A DNA stretch of 64,000 bases from Saprospiraceae bacterium (GTDB lineage: Bacteria > Bacteroidota > Bacteroidia > Chitinophagales > Saprospiraceae): positions 1-64,000 of the forward strand of contig JADKAE010000024.1 in NCBI GenBank assembly GCA_016715405.1, written 5' to 3'. The notes below the pieces were generated by a model. It made no database searches. It saw only the letters and a program-made list of their open reading frames with translations, and was not told the DNA's origin. Position 1 is the stretch's first letter. Every line of letters starts with the position of its first letter. Shown here piece after piece: positions 45,396-56,884 of this stretch. Made by a program: the position numbers and the translations under genes.

Positions 45396-45998
45396 ATGCA
45401 AGCCACCCAAAAGCAAATCATCACCGACATATCGCAGCTCGACCCCGAGGGCAGCTATACCTATGCCGACTACCTGCTGTGGCGCTTCCAGGAAAGCGTG
45501 GAGCTTATCAAAGGCAGATTGTTCAGGATGAGCCCTGCGCCGGGCAGGATACACCAGGAAATTTCTACCGAATTAACCCGTCAATTTGCCAATTTTTTTG
45601 TCGGAAAAACCTGCCGCGTTTATTCCGCCCCATTTGATGTGCGCCTGCCCGTAAGCCGCAAAAAAGGCCAGGATACGACCGTGGTGCAGCCCGACCTCTG
45701 CGTGATATGCGACCCCGCAAAACTCGACGACCGCGGCTGCGCCGGCGCCCCCGACCTGATCGTGGAAATCCTGTCGCCAGGCAATAGCATTAAAGAAATG
45801 CGCGATAAATACCGGGTTTATGAGGAAGCCGGGGTAAGGGAATATTGGATTGTCAACCCGGCTGAAAAAGTAGTATTGGTTTACGTCCTCAACGAAAAAG
45901 GCATTTATATCGGCCTCGCCCCGGTAACGGTGGAAGACCCCCTGCGCACAACTATCTTTCCGGAGTTGGTGGTGGATTTGAAGGAGGTTTTTGCATAA
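45396..45998 (+). CDS. Uma2 family endonuclease-like protein (DUF820)
   Basis: 200 residues, the usual length. The PD-(D/E)XK core is visible: VVQPDLCVI (D100), PDLIVEILSP (E124) and a following DKYRVYEEAGVREYWIVNP, the hallmark C-terminal half of Uma2 proteins. These are cytoplasmic, nuclease-fold proteins that are abundant and often multicopy in cyanobacteria and Bacteroidota; their role is unclear. It is a single gene with no partner, flanked by short-word repeats at 45296-45345 and 46020-46118. The frame is intact. Confidence 0.92.
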   Translation: MQATQKQIITDISQLDPEGSYTYADYLLWRFQESVELIKGRLFRMSPAPGRIHQEISTELTRQFANFFVGKTCRVYSAPFDVRLPVSRKKGQDTTVVQPDLCVICDPAKLDDRGCAGAPDLIVEILSPGNSIKEMRDKYRVYEEAGVREYWIVNPAEKVVLVYVLNEKGIYIGLAPVTVEDPLRTTIFPELVVDLKEVFA

Positions 45999-46019
45999 TT
46001 CTCATATATATTGCAACAT

Positions 46020-46118
46020 TTCTGTCGGTAGTCAGCAGTTAGCACTCAGCAGTCGGCAGTCAGTTTCTCTGAATTGACCGCTAAGTGCTGAGTGCTAAGT
46101 GCTGACAGCTAACTGCTA
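46020..46118. repeat. Word-repeat hairpin (GCAGT/CTGAGTGC)
   Basis: The left half repeats AGCAGTTAGCACTCAGCAGT-type words; the right half carries the complement (CTAAGTGCTGAGTGCTAAGT), forming a long imperfect stem just upstream of the HYR/SBBP gene. Possibly the terminator of the Uma2 gene. Confidence 0.7.
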
Positions 46119-46130
46119 AAAACATACTAT

Positions 46131-49100
46131 ATGAAAACTACTTTTACCGCCCTGGCTTTTCTATTGGCATTTACGCTGTGCCAGGCCCAAGCCCAATTTC
46201 AACGCCAATACGGTACAAACCTCGATGAAACTTTCTCGAAGGTGATCCGCAGCGGAAGCAACTACTACGTGCTGGGCACGGGAGAAACCACCGACGGCCA
46301 AGCCGCCAGGGCTACCGTATCGCGACTGAATGCCACAGGGCAATTGCAATGGACGCTCAGCCTCAACACGGCCTCCCGCTGGAACGACGCCGTACTGACC
46401 CCCAACGGCAACTTGCTGGTAGTAGGCCAATCGATGCCCGACGACAATACCAGCCGGGGTATCATGGGCCTGGTGACAACTACCGGCACTTTCTCCTGGG
46501 TGCGCTCCTACGACCAGCCCAACCGCGACGCTTTTACCCGCATCGCACGCAACCCCGCACCCCAAAACGCTGCATACCCATACTACGTGCTGGGCCGCCA
46601 GGTGCAATCGCTGCCCAGTACCGACGATGTGTTTCTGATGACTATCGACGAAACCGGCGATATCAACTGGAAAAAGAGATTTGCCAGCACCGAAGACGAC
46701 GAGTTTGTCAACGACCTGGAAGCCCTGCCCAATGGCGACCTCCTCCTGGCCGGCTTCCGGGGCACGCAAGGGGTGATCTTCCGCGCCAACAACGCCGGTA
46801 CACTTGTCAACGGCGTTTCTCCAGGTTTGGCTTTTGCTTTCTCCGATGTGGCGCCCGGCTCAGGGGGTACTTTTTATGCCGTGGGCACCGACTTCCAAAA
46901 CCAGCAGGTGCATTTTATGAAATTTAATGCCGACCTGCTCGTGATCTGGGACGTCACACTGGAAGTCATGACGGAGGCAAACCAGGTGTGGCAGGCCACC
47001 AACGGCGATATTTTTGTCACGGGAATTACGCCTTCTCCACCCTTATTATTTCAGACTTCCGTGTACAGGTTTATCGAAAATATAGACGGCCCGGCGCTGC
47101 AATGGAGCCAGACACTCGACAACGACGATGTGGCCTATCAAGGCGGGACGACTACTTTTTTGCCCCCCAGCCAATTAGCATATACCGACGGCAGGACGCC
47201 CGCCAGCGGAGGCTTCGGGCAGTTATGCGCGTTTCTCTCGATCAGCGACCTGGCACTCACTACTTGTATGACGGTGGAAGTACCCGATATTATTCTGCCC
47301 GGCAATACGATCTTTGATGGCCCCGTATTGCCCGGTATCGAGTTTTTTGATGAACCTCAAAGCGCAAACCTGACCGGCAGCCAACGCATCTGGCAACAGG
47401 GCGACGCCTGCAATCCGGCCTCGACTTGCAGTACGGCTATTGTGGTCAATTATGTCGACAATTGCGGACATGTGCAGGTCAATACGGTCAATACAGGCCC
47501 CCAGCCGATCTCTTACCAATGGTGCTCGGGCGAATCCACAGCAAGCCTTGATTTGCAGCTGCCCTGCGGGCCGCAAACGTTCTGCGTGAGTATTACCTGC
47601 GCCGACGGCAGTATGGCCAACGCCTCTCAAACGATAAACATCACCGACAATATCCCCCCCACGGCGCTTTGCGCTCCGGGATTCGGAGTCACTTTAGACT
47701 CCAGTTGTACCACCACTATCACCCCGGCCATGATCGACGCCGGCTCCAATGATAACTGCCTGATCCAGTCTATCAGCGTAAGCCCTACTACGATCACCGG
47801 TTGCGGCGATTTTCCCGTGACGCTTACCGTAAAGGACTGGTGCAATAATACCAGCACCTGTACTACCGGCATTCAAACCCTGGAAGCCATACCCCCGCAA
47901 CTAACTTGCCCCGCCAATACCCAGATCACTTGCAACGGGAGCACCTCCCCTACCCTCACCGGTTTGGCCACTGCAACCGACAACTGCGACCCCAACCCGG
48001 TGATTAGCTATACGGACGCCTTCTCCGGAGTAATCCCCTGCAATGGGCAAATTACCAGAACCTGGACGGCCAGGGATACCTGCGGCAATGATACTACCTG
48101 CATCCAGCTCATCACGATAGCCGATCTGGCGCCACCCACCATTATGTGTCCGCCGGGTATGCAGCTCAGTTGCACCGATAGTACTTTACCCGCCTCCACA
48201 GGCACGGCTACGGCTACCGACAATTGCGACCCCAGTCCGGCTATAAGCTATGCGGATGTAAGCTCCGGACAAATACCCTGCAACGCACAAATTATCAGAA
48301 CCTGGACGGCCACCGATAGCTGCGGCAACGATGCCACCTGTATGCAGTTGATCACCATAAACGATCAACAGCCGCCTACGATCACCTGTCCGCCCAGTCA
48401 AACCGTGGGCGCAGGCCTCAGCGGCTGTACCGCCGTAGTAAACGGCATCAAATGGCTGACGGCTACCGACAACTGCGGCACGCCCCCGGTGACCTACGTC
48501 GTGTCGGGCACTACGGCCGCCACCGGCCTCAATGACGCCAGCGGACTGACTTTCAACTCGGGACTTTCCACCGTGACCTACACGGCTACCGACGCCTGCG
48601 GCAACCCGGCATCTTGTTCGTTTACTATAATGGTAAGTGATAACGTGCCGCCCAATGCCATTTGTCTACCCGGCGTCGGCATCGAGTTGGACACCAATTG
48701 TACGGCTGTACTGACGCCAGGCCTTATCGACGGCGGTTCTTTCGACAACTGCCAAATACAGTCCATTAGCGTAAGCCCAAATACTTTCAACCAATGCGGC
48801 ACTTTCCCGGTGACGCTTACGGTGATGGATAATTCGGGCAATACGAGTACTTGCACCAGTTCGGTACAAGTAGCCGATGGCATCCCTCCTGTAGCTATTT
48901 GCACGGGTATCGGCGTGGTAGTAGATTCCAACTGCGTGGGCGCTGTGACGGCCTCCCTCATCGACGGCGGATCGACCGACAATTGCCAGATACAATCTCT
49001 CAGCGTAAGCCCAAGTACGCTATCGGGATGCGGCTTGTTTCCGGTTACACTCACCGTCACCGACGTATGCGGCAACAGCAGCAGTTGCGTGACGATGGTG

Positions 49101-51544
49101 CAAACCATTGAAGATACGCCGCCCACCATCATGTGTCCGCCCGATTTGCAGGTGGATTGCGCTTTTGGGCTTACGCCAAATATTACGGGTTATGCCACGG
49201 CAACCGACAACTGCGATCCGAATCCGGCCTTATCCTACGCCGATGTGACCGTGCCCGGCGCTTCCGCTTGCGACCTGGCGTTGCAGCGCACCTGGACAGC
49301 CAACGACGCCTGCGGCAACGAGTCGACCTGTCTGCAAGTAATCACCGTTTCAGACCATACCGTGCCAAACGCCGTTTGCCTGAATGGCGTGGGTATCGAA
49401 CTCGACGCCAATTGCATGGCAACTGTATCGGCCAATCAAATCGACGGCGGCTCTACCGACAATTGTCAAATCCAAACATTTGGCGTAAGCCCAAATACTT
49501 TCAACCAATGCGGCGTTTTCCCCGTTACGCTTAGCGTCACCGATTGGTGCGGCAATACCAGCAATTGTTTCAGCGAAGTGCAGGTAGGCGACCCCATTAG
49601 CCCAGTCATTACCTGTATTCCCAGCTTTTCGGTAGTGGCCGATCCGGTGACCTGCACGGCCGTAGTGAATGGCATACAATGGGCCACGCTGAGCGACAAC
49701 TGCGCCCTGCCCACCGTGAGCTACGACATTACGGGCGCGACCACCGCTTCGGGGCGGGCGATGCCAGCGGACTGACCTTCCTGGAGGGTTTTTCGACCCT
49801 TACGTACACTGCCACCGATATTTGCGGCAACACGGTATCCTGCTCGCTGGAGATAGAAGTAGCCTGCTTTCCGCAGGAAGATATTTGTTTTGAATGGGCA
49901 GCGCGTATGGGCAGCACAAACACCGATGTCGGCAATTCCATTGCAGTAGATGCGGTCGGCAACGTATATACCACCGGGCTTTTCAGGGGTACCGTCGATT
50001 TTGACCCGGGGCCGGGCATTTTCAACCTCGGGTCTTTGGGCGCAGAAGACGTATTTACAACCAAAATGGACATTAACGGTAACCTACTGTGGGCCAAACA
50101 GATAGGCGGTAGTTATATAGATTATGGAACTGGCGCCATCGATGCGAGTGGTAATGTGTATATCGCGGGCACCTTTTCTACCCCCACCGATTTCGACCCC
50201 GGGGCGGGCACATTCACCCTCACCCCCGTATCGGGTTTTGATGGTTTTCTTTTAAAATTGGACCCCAACGGCAATTTTTTGTGGGTTAAACACATCATAG
50301 CCACCTCCGCCAATTGGACATTAGTGCCTCGCGCCATAGTACTCGATCCATCGGGTAATACATACGTAACGGCAGATTTCAACGGCATCTATGACTTCGA
50401 CCCGGGGGCGGGTACATTTACACTAAATTCCGCGCCAGGCTCCGACATAGTCACATTCAAAATGGATGCCGTCGGCAATCTCGTCTGGGCCAAACAGATG
50501 CAAATAACCGGCTCCGTGCAGGATATTGCGTTAGACGCACTTGGCAATGTGCTCATCGCGGGCGAATTCTGGGGTATAAGCGATTTTGACCCGAGTGCGG
50601 CGGTGTTTAATTTATCGCCCGTAGGGTCGTCGAATACATTTATAGTAAAAATGAACAGCGCCGGCAACTTCGTATGGGCCAAGCAAATCGACAACGGGAC
50701 GAATTTCGGTTTGTCTCTTGTCGTGGACGCGGCTGGAAACATATACACTACCGGCGGATTTTCCAACACGGCGGATTTTGACCCCGGCCCCGGTGTTTTT
50801 TCGCTGAGTTCGGCGGGCAATTACGATATTTATATTTTAAAATTAGACGCAGCAGGCGGCCTCGTCTGGGCCAAAAACATGGGCGGCGGTTCCAACGACC
50901 GGGGTATTTCCATCGGCGTCGATGCCCTCCAGCAAGTCTACACCACGGGATTTTTTGCCGGCACAGCCGATTTTGACCCCGATCTGGGTGTGACCAACTT
51001 CACGGCAACGGGTTTTTACGATATGTTTATCACCAAACTAGATGCCGCGGGCAATTTAGGCTGGGCAAAACAAATATCCGGCATCACCGCAGAAAAAGGC
51101 AATGCAATAGCCATCGATGCCCTGGGTTGCGTGTATACCACCGGAGATTTCCAGAGCGTCGTGGATTTTGACGCGGGACCGACTGTATTTTCACTCACGT
51201 CAGCGGGTATTGAAGATGCATTTGTATTAAAAATGTGTCCTTGTATACGCACCGGTATAAACGAACCCGGCGAACAAGCAATGGGGTTTGAGCTTTTAGC
51301 CGCTTATCCCAATCCCTTTAGCCATACCACTACAATTGGATATTATCTACCTGTGTCTACCTACGTACGCCTGGTTGTCTACGACTTGCTGGGCCGCGAA
51401 ATGGCCGTATTGGTCAACGAACAAATACCGCAAGGCAGCCATAGCACTGATTTCGAATTTGGCAATTTGCCCGCGGGAACATATTTTTACAGCATGCAGG
51501 CCGGTGATTACCAGGCTACCAGGAAGCTGGTCTGTGTGAAGTAG
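46131..51544 (+). CDS. T9SS-sorted HYR/SBBP repeat protein
   Basis: About 1800 residues, joined over one break at the GGGG run 49751-49754 (one more G restores DASGLTFLEGFSTLTYTATD, matching the same motif near 48.54 kb). A signal peptide ends at CQAQA; a delta-60-like propeller segment follows (46.2-47.3 kb). Then about nine HYR-type modules (47.6-49.85 kb) of three kinds: DNCxIQSISVSP type, CDPNPxISYxDxxSG type and VVNGIxW type. Seven SBBP units with DFDPGxGxF and NLxWAKQI (49.9-51.2 kb) come next, and a T9SS sorting domain closes the chain (AAYPNPFSHTTTIGY... to LVCVK). A long surface or released adhesin-like fibre is likely. The N-terminal segment is paralogous to the giant genes at 0.1 and 3.8 kb. 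Confidence 0.9.
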
Positions 51545-51622
51545 CAATCAGCAGTCAGGGCTTAGCGGTTAGGGCTTAGCAGTCAGGAGCTAAGACCTAA
51601 CCGCTAAGACCTGACTGCTATT
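51545..51622. repeat. Word-repeat hairpin (GCTTAGCGGTTAGG)
   Basis: Words CAGTCAGGGCTTAGCGGTTAG on the left pair with CTAACCGCTAAGACCTGACTG on the right. It starts at the stop of the HYR/SBBP gene and fits a terminator without a T-tract. Confidence 0.75.
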
Positions 51623-51639
51623 ACCAAAACCTCATCAAC

Positions 51640-52448
51640 ATGTGGGCATCTCTATTTTTAGAATTAACAGAATACCCGTGGTTTCGCCGCATAGTCTGGC
51701 GTCCGGTATACAACCACCTGGCCAAAAAATTTCCAGCTAAAGACTGGTTATTTATGAATTACGGCTATGACCCCTGGATGAATCGGAACGCCCGCAACTC
51801 GACGCCGGCGACGAACCCCACCGGTACCCGCTTCAACTTTATCACTTCCTGGCTTCTCAAACGCCGATACAAGGAAAAAAGGTGCTCGAAGTGGGCAGCG
51901 GCCGGGGTGGCGGATCGTATTACCTGGCGCGTTATTTTAATCCGGCTGAAATCATAGGCATGGATATTGCTGAAAATGCGGTGGCTTTTTCCAATGAAAA
52001 CCATAAAAGCCCTAACCTGCGTTATGTGGCCGGCAATGCCGAAAAAATCCCCTTTGAAGACCATTCTTTTGACGTAGTCATCAATGTGGAATCAAGCCAT
52101 GCTTACGGCTCTATCGATTTGTTTTTTCACGAAGTGAAGCGCATACTCAAACCCGGCGGTTTTTTTCTCATCACCGATATGCGCGACCCTAAGAATATCC
52201 CCGCTTTCGAAAAATCACTCCTTGATAGCGGACTGGTGCTCGAAAGACAACAGGTTATCACGCCCAACGTACTCAAAGCGATCGATAGCGAAGACGAACT
52301 CAAGCGCGCGCGAATCGCCAGGCAAGTGCCCCCCGCTTATGTCCGCTTTTTTGAAGAATTCGGCGCAGTCAAAGGCTCCCAACTGGAAAAAGACTTTATG
52401 GCAGGGAAACTTGTATACTTTTGGTACGTACTCAGAAATGATGTTTGA
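51640..52448 (+). CDS. SAM-dependent methyltransferase (class I), one frame break
   Basis: About 270 residues. The N-terminal piece (51640 on) and the catalytic part (to 52448) join if the CCC run at 51791-51793 has one more C, giving NAPQLDAGDEPHRY...LASQTPIQGKKVLEVGSGRGGGS. Motif I is VLEVGSGRGGG; IGMDIAENAV supplies the acidic residue after strand 2; FDVVINVESSHAY and ILKPGGFFLITD are motifs II and III of Methyltransf_11 enzymes. The N-terminal extension (FLMNYGY, RYPLQLYHF) resembles small-molecule or polyketide/lipid methyltransferases of the phthiotriol methyltransferase type. Substrate unknown; cytoplasmic. Confidence 0.88.
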
Positions 52449-52644
52449 TTGTTATCGGTTGTCAGTTATCGGTTGTCGGTTTCAAAAATCAAAAATTCTC
52501 TCCCTCACTCCCTCTCACACTCCCTCCTCTCCCCCACTCAGCCTATCCCTTTTCCCGTTCGGCGCCATAAAGTGGCAATCGACATCGGAGTGCATGCATA
52601 TTTGTGACGTACGAGTTAATTAATCAACTAAAATCACAAATATC
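52449..52644 (+). other. Intergenic word repeats and possible promoter
   Basis: GGTTGTCAGTTATCGGTTGTCGG words (52456-52482) and a CTCCCTC-rich stretch (52499-52550) follow the methyltransferase. GCATATTTGTGACG near 52597-52610 resembles the -7 region of the direct-repeat promoters at 13.1 and 40.98 kb but lacks the repeats; it may drive the next gene. Confidence 0.4.
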
Positions 52645-53952
52645 ATGACACGTATATTGACTACGATCCTAGTACTTGCCCTGGCTGTTACCGGCCTTTT
52701 TGCCAATGATTGCGACGCCCCGACCGGCTTGCAGGCACAACACACTACCGACGGCGTTTTGCTGAGTTGGGATGCGGCAACCAATGCCCTGTCTTACCGG
52801 CTGAAAGTGGAAAACGCAAACAACAACCCGCAGTTATTCGAGATCGAAATTAGCGTAAATGGAACGTCTTACCTGGTTACCGGACTGAATGCGAACGCCT
52901 CTTATAAATTCAAAGTACGCACGGTGTGTAGCGGCGATAAGTCGGACTGGACGAACTACACCCCCTTTCAAACAGCTGTAGCCGGCGGAGGTGGCACGGG
53001 TGGCGGTGGTAATACGGGTGGTGGCAGCACCGGCGGCGGTACGGGTGGCGCATGCGGCATCCCTGGAGGACTTAGCGTAAGCAATCTGACAGGTACCAGC
53101 GCCGTATTGAGCTGGAGCCCTATGGCCGGCGCGCTGAAGTACGAAGTAGAAGTAGAAGATGATGAAAATACCCCATTATTTGCCTTCAACGCTATTACGT
53201 CTGATACGACGATCGCAGTAATCGGCCTGGCGCCGGGCGGCAGCTACCAGTTCAAAGTGAAAAGCAAATGCGACGGCGGCTTGTCGAGCGATTATTCCGG
53301 GTGGGTATTCTTTGGCGCGGGCAATACCGGCGGCGGCAATACAGGTGGGGGCAGCACAGGCGGCGCTTGCGAAGTACCCGGCAGTATGCAGGCCCTTCAA
53401 ATTACGACCACCAGCGCACTGCTCACCTGGAGCCCCGTAGCCGGCGCATTGAAATACGAAGTAGAGGTAGAAGACGACGAAAACACCATCGCATTTTCTT
53501 TCAACGCCCTCACCGCAGATACAGCTGTATTGATAATCGGCCTCACACCAGGCGGCAACTACCAGTTCAAAGTGAAAAGCAAATGCGGCGGCGGCATGTC
53601 GAGCGATTATTCTGTATGGAATTTCTTTAGCACAGCGACTCAATTAGTAGCGCCGGCCACCGGCTCGGCAGGATTGCCCTCGAATGGCGCCGTACAGGCC
53701 ATGTCAACCTTCCGGGTATTCCCCAACCCCGCTACTACCGATGTAGCCGTGCAACTGGACGAGCCGGCAACGGCCCCGCTATCTGTAACGGTGATGAACG
53801 CCCAGGGTCGCCAGATGATGCGCTATAACGGCCTCGACGGCACAGGAGGCAGGATCGATCTGCCGGTATCCAACTTAGATTCGGGTTTGTACGTAGTGGT
53901 GATCAGCGACGGCCAGTCTATGCAAAGCCAACAACTACTCATTGCGAGATAA
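52645..53952 (+). CDS. T9SS-sorted protein with three fibronectin type III domains
   Basis: 435 residues, frame intact. Signal peptide MTRILTTILVLALAVTGLFA; three FN3-like domains (about residues 24-110, 135-225, 243-335), each with the pattern APTGLQ/LSWD...YxLKVE...GLxxxxxYxFKVxxxC. They are separated by Gly/Thr/Asn-rich linkers (GGGGTGGGG, GNTGGGSTGG). Domains 2 and 3 are near copies (GALKYEVEVEDDEN in both), a recent internal duplication. The chain ends in a type A T9SS sorting domain (FRVFPNPATTDVAVQL... to LLIAR). Probably surface-attached or released; binding partner unknown. A good terminator follows. Confidence 0.92.
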   Translation: MTRILTTILVLALAVTGLFANDCDAPTGLQAQHTTDGVLLSWDAATNALSYRLKVENANNNPQLFEIEISVNGTSYLVTGLNANASYKFKVRTVCSGDKSDWTNYTPFQTAVAGGGGTGGGGNTGGGSTGGGTGGACGIPGGLSVSNLTGTSAVLSWSPMAGALKYEVEVEDDENTPLFAFNAITSDTTIAVIGLAPGGSYQFKVKSKCDGGLSSDYSGWVFFGAGNTGGGNTGGGSTGGACEVPGSMQALQITTTSALLTWSPVAGALKYEVEVEDDENTIAFSFNALTADTAVLIIGLTPGGNYQFKVKSKCGGGMSSDYSVWNFFSTATQLVAPATGSAGLPSNGAVQAMSTFRVFPNPATTDVAVQLDEPATAPLSVTVMNAQGRQMMRYNGLDGTGGRIDLPVSNLDSGLYVVVISDGQSMQSQQLLIAR

Positions 53953-53980
53953 AAAGTTAGTTAGTTCCCCCCAATTATCC

Positions 53981-54017
53981 CGGCGCGGTGGTCACAGATC
54001 ATCGCGCCGTTTTTTTT
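53981..54017 (+). terminator. Rho-independent terminator
   Basis: CGGCGCG (53981-53987) pairs with CGCGCCG (54003-54009), followed by eight T. It serves the FN3 T9SS gene; the converging hydrolase gene ends about 25 bp further on. Confidence 0.85.
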
Positions 54018-54041
54018 GGGTGACAAGGTCCTATTCCAACA

Positions 54042-55291
54042 TCAATAATTCTCTCCCTCACTCCCTCTCACCCTCTCTCCCTCCCCTCCGGGATCTCCCT
54101 GCAACTCCCGGTGCATCTGGAAAACGCTGCGGTACTTTCGCTGATAAAGCGGCTCACGCCGTTGCTGAGCACCACGATGCCCAGGTCATTTTCGCGGTCG
54201 AAGGCGATTTCGGTGCGGTAGCTGTTCACGTAGCCGCCGTGGAGAATAATGCGCTGATCGCCCTTGTCGAGCACGCGCCAGCCGAGCGCGTAGTAACTTT
54301 CATCGGGATTCCAGACGGAGCAATTGCAGGCGCCGCGCAGCAGTTTGACTTGTGGTTCAAAAATAACATCCAACATTTGATCGGAAATAAGATCGGGACG
54401 GTGGCCAAGCAGCAGCAGCAACCACTGCGCCATATCCTCCACGCTGGCATTGACGCCGGCAGCCGGCACGGCGGAATAGTACAAATCGGAGATGGGGTTT
54501 TATAATAGTATTTGTCAGTAGGCTTGTGCGGATAGGCTACATTTTTTGCAGCCATCATAGCGCCGTAACCCGTGGAGGCGTTGTACATGCCCAGCGGCTG
54601 AAAAATGCGCCGGGCGAGCAGGTCGGCGTACTTTTCGCCGGTAAGGTTGTGTGCTACGTCGCCTACCACACTATAAGCAATATTCTGGTAGGAGTGCATT
54701 TCACCGGGTTTATACGACAGCCGCACTTCTTTGAGTCGCCCCACGAGTCTTTCATACGTATCGCCATGATCCAGCGAAAAATCGTAGGAGTGTGGCGGCA
54801 GTCCCACCGTATGGCTAAGCAGGTGCCGCATATTGATTTGCCGGGTTTGGCTCTGGCTGCGCAGCTCGAAGCTGGGTGCGTAGTCCAGCACTTTGTCGTC
54901 CCATTCCAGGCAACCTTCTTCTACCAGCATGCCCACCAAAACGGGGGCAAAACCTTTGGACAACGAGGCCAACCTGAAAACAGTAGCCGTATTGATAGAA
55001 TCGTTGGATTGCACTCGCTTTTACCCCAAACCCTTTCTCAAATATCACGCGACCGCCTTTTACGATCGCCACTGCGGCTCCCGGTATATTTTCCTCGCCC
55101 ATCGAAAAACGAACGTATTCTTCGTATTTGGTAAGCAATTCTTGGGTGGCAGGGTCGAGTTTCGGCGCTTCTTTTTCTTTGTCACCGTACAGCAAACGAC
55201 CAAACCAGTTGGTAGGCGCCCATGCAGTGGAGTTAACGGCAAGCAGAAACAACACAATTCCGAATAAAGTAACGCCGTATTTTTTGGTCAT
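54042..55291 (-). CDS. Serine hydrolase, class C beta-lactamase-like (frames to be joined)
   Basis: About 410 residues. ATG 55291 opens a signal-anchor/signal peptide (TKKYGVTLFGIVLFLLAVNS). All class C motifs are present across three frame pieces: SxxK as RLASLSKGF, YxN as YQNIAYSVVG, and HGG as ILHGGYV in place of KTG. It belongs to the broad esterase/DD-peptidase/EstB-type group, acting in the periplasm or outside; the substrate is not predictable. Breaks lie near 55015, 54490 and 54152; the last is mended by one T, which gives FFQMHRELQGDPGG and moves the stop from 54068 to about 54042, through a CTCCCTC-rich repeat. The break positions suggest sequence errors rather than decay. Confidence 0.85.
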
Positions 55292-55530
55292 ATTTGTAAA
55301 CTTGTCGAATGGACTGAAAACGACTTCATAACGCTATTATTGCGCAATAAGTTACAGCCCGTTAAGCATTTTGTAATGGTTTGCACCAAATGTGTGCATT
55401 GGCACTACACAAGATATTGCGTTTTTTGTCATACTAAAAAAGTGCGCCATAAAATTCCGGAATGGAGAAGGCGTATCGTATAAGTGACTTGAATAATTTA
55501 AAAATTCACACATTAAAAAAAAATCGACTC

Positions 55531-56817
55531 ATGAAATCACTCGTAACATGGCTGTTGATAGTTGGAATGACCACTTTTGCCCAAGCCCAGATTACCCTCA
55601 CGCATGCCGATGTGCCGGGCGCGGGCGACGCCATCGTTCTGGCCACTGACACCACCGTAACCGATTTGAATATCGGGACGGCAGGCCCCAACCAGAGCTG
55701 GAATTTCCTTGCCCTCGAAAACCACGAGGTATATGCCACCAACTATCTGTCGCCGGCCCAGGCGCCGCTTTCGGCAGAATTCCCTGAAGCCAATTTGTGC
55801 GCAGAAAGCCAGGGCGCCTATACATTCATGGAAGTGTCCGAATCGGAATTGCTGGGCCTCGGCCTTGTAGCCGACCTGACCGGCGATAAAAATTACATTT
55901 CTATTAAAATTGATCCGTCGCAAAAGCTGTCCGTTTTTCCCACTACTTTCGGTACTACGTTCCAGACTACCTATGCTACCGAATTTTCTATCAGCGGCGA
56001 GTTTCTGGGCGTCGACTCCCTGCGCATCAAACAAACAGCCGCACAGACTACCTTTACCGACGCCTACGGCGTAGTGCTTATGCCCAATGGATTGTACGAT
56101 GCGCTGCGCCAGTATGTCGTGACCAGCTCGCTGGATTCCATCTGGGCGCTGTTTGCCGGTCAATGGCTGCTGGTTGACGCGCAGGTCAACGAATCAGAGT
56201 CGTACCAGTGGCTCTCCGCCGAATCCAAAGGCGTGCTAGTCACCATCGAAATCGACCCCAATACCGACCTGCCCTTTACGGCCACGCATTTTGTGTCGTA
56301 TACCCAGGCCATACAAGCTCCCATAGCCGCGTTTACCTTTGAACCCGCCGGCAACGGCGAAATTGCCTTTACCGACGCTTCTTCCAATACCCCCACCGAA
56401 TGGCTCTGGGATTTTGGCGATAATTCGACGAGCACCGAGCAAAACCCCACCCACGTCTACAACGAATCGGATATGTACGAGGTGTGCCTCACCGCTACCA
56501 ACGACGGCGGTTCTTCAACGATCTGTCAGATTGTGGCGGTAATAGTGGTTTCTACCGGCGAACCCGGCGAGTCGGCACTGGCTAAAGTATATCCCAACCC
56601 GGTACAGGATGTGCTGCGTGTCCAGTTCAACCAGCCCCTCGCCGGCGGTGAACAAGCGCTGGTTTTTGATGCCTTAGGCCAGCTGATTTTGCGAAGCTCC
56701 CTGCAATCTTCTACCGATCTGAATATGAGTACTTTGCCAAGCGGACCGTATTTCTACCAGTTGATCAACGGCGAAGGCCGGGTGATGCAGTCTGGGAAAG
56801 TGCTGAAAGGAGAGTGA
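55531..56817 (+). CDS. T9SS-sorted protein with PKD domain
   Basis: About 428 residues from ATG 55531, chosen because MKSLVTWLLIVGMTTFAQAQ is a clean signal peptide; an in-frame start at 55462 would bury it. A beta-rich N-terminal domain (residues about 20-270, with NIGTAGPNQSWNFLAL) is of a type often found in Bacteroidota secreted proteins of unknown function. A PKD domain follows (AAFTFEPAGNGEIAFTDASS...WLWDFGDNSTSTEQNP...HVYNESDMY) and then a T9SS sorting domain (AKVYPNPVQDVLRVQF... to GKVLKGE). Frame intact. A GA/CT-rich inverted repeat lies between it and the converging TolC-like gene. Confidence 0.9.
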   Translation: MKSLVTWLLIVGMTTFAQAQITLTHADVPGAGDAIVLATDTTVTDLNIGTAGPNQSWNFLALENHEVYATNYLSPAQAPLSAEFPEANLCAESQGAYTFMEVSESELLGLGLVADLTGDKNYISIKIDPSQKLSVFPTTFGTTFQTTYATEFSISGEFLGVDSLRIKQTAAQTTFTDAYGVVLMPNGLYDALRQYVVTSSLDSIWALFAGQWLLVDAQVNESESYQWLSAESKGVLVTIEIDPNTDLPFTATHFVSYTQAIQAPIAAFTFEPAGNGEIAFTDASSNTPTEWLWDFGDNSTSTEQNPTHVYNESDMYEVCLTATNDGGSSTICQIVAVIVVSTGEPGESALAKVYPNPVQDVLRVQFNQPLAGGEQALVFDALGQLILRSSLQSSTDLNMSTLPSGPYFYQLINGEGRVMQSGKVLKGE

Positions 56818-56884
56818 GAGAGGGAGCGAGAGAGAGGAGGGATTACAGAATTTCTCCCTCACTCACTCTCTCCCTCTCTCACTC
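56808..56884. repeat. GA/CT-rich inverted repeat between convergent genes
   Basis: GAGAGTGAGAGAGGGAGCGAG on the left pairs with CTCCCTCACTCACTCTCTCCC on the right around ATTACAGAATT. It overlaps the 3' ends of both flanking genes and would act as a two-way terminator. Similar CTCCCTC words occur at 52499-52550 and 54048-54090. Confidence 0.75.
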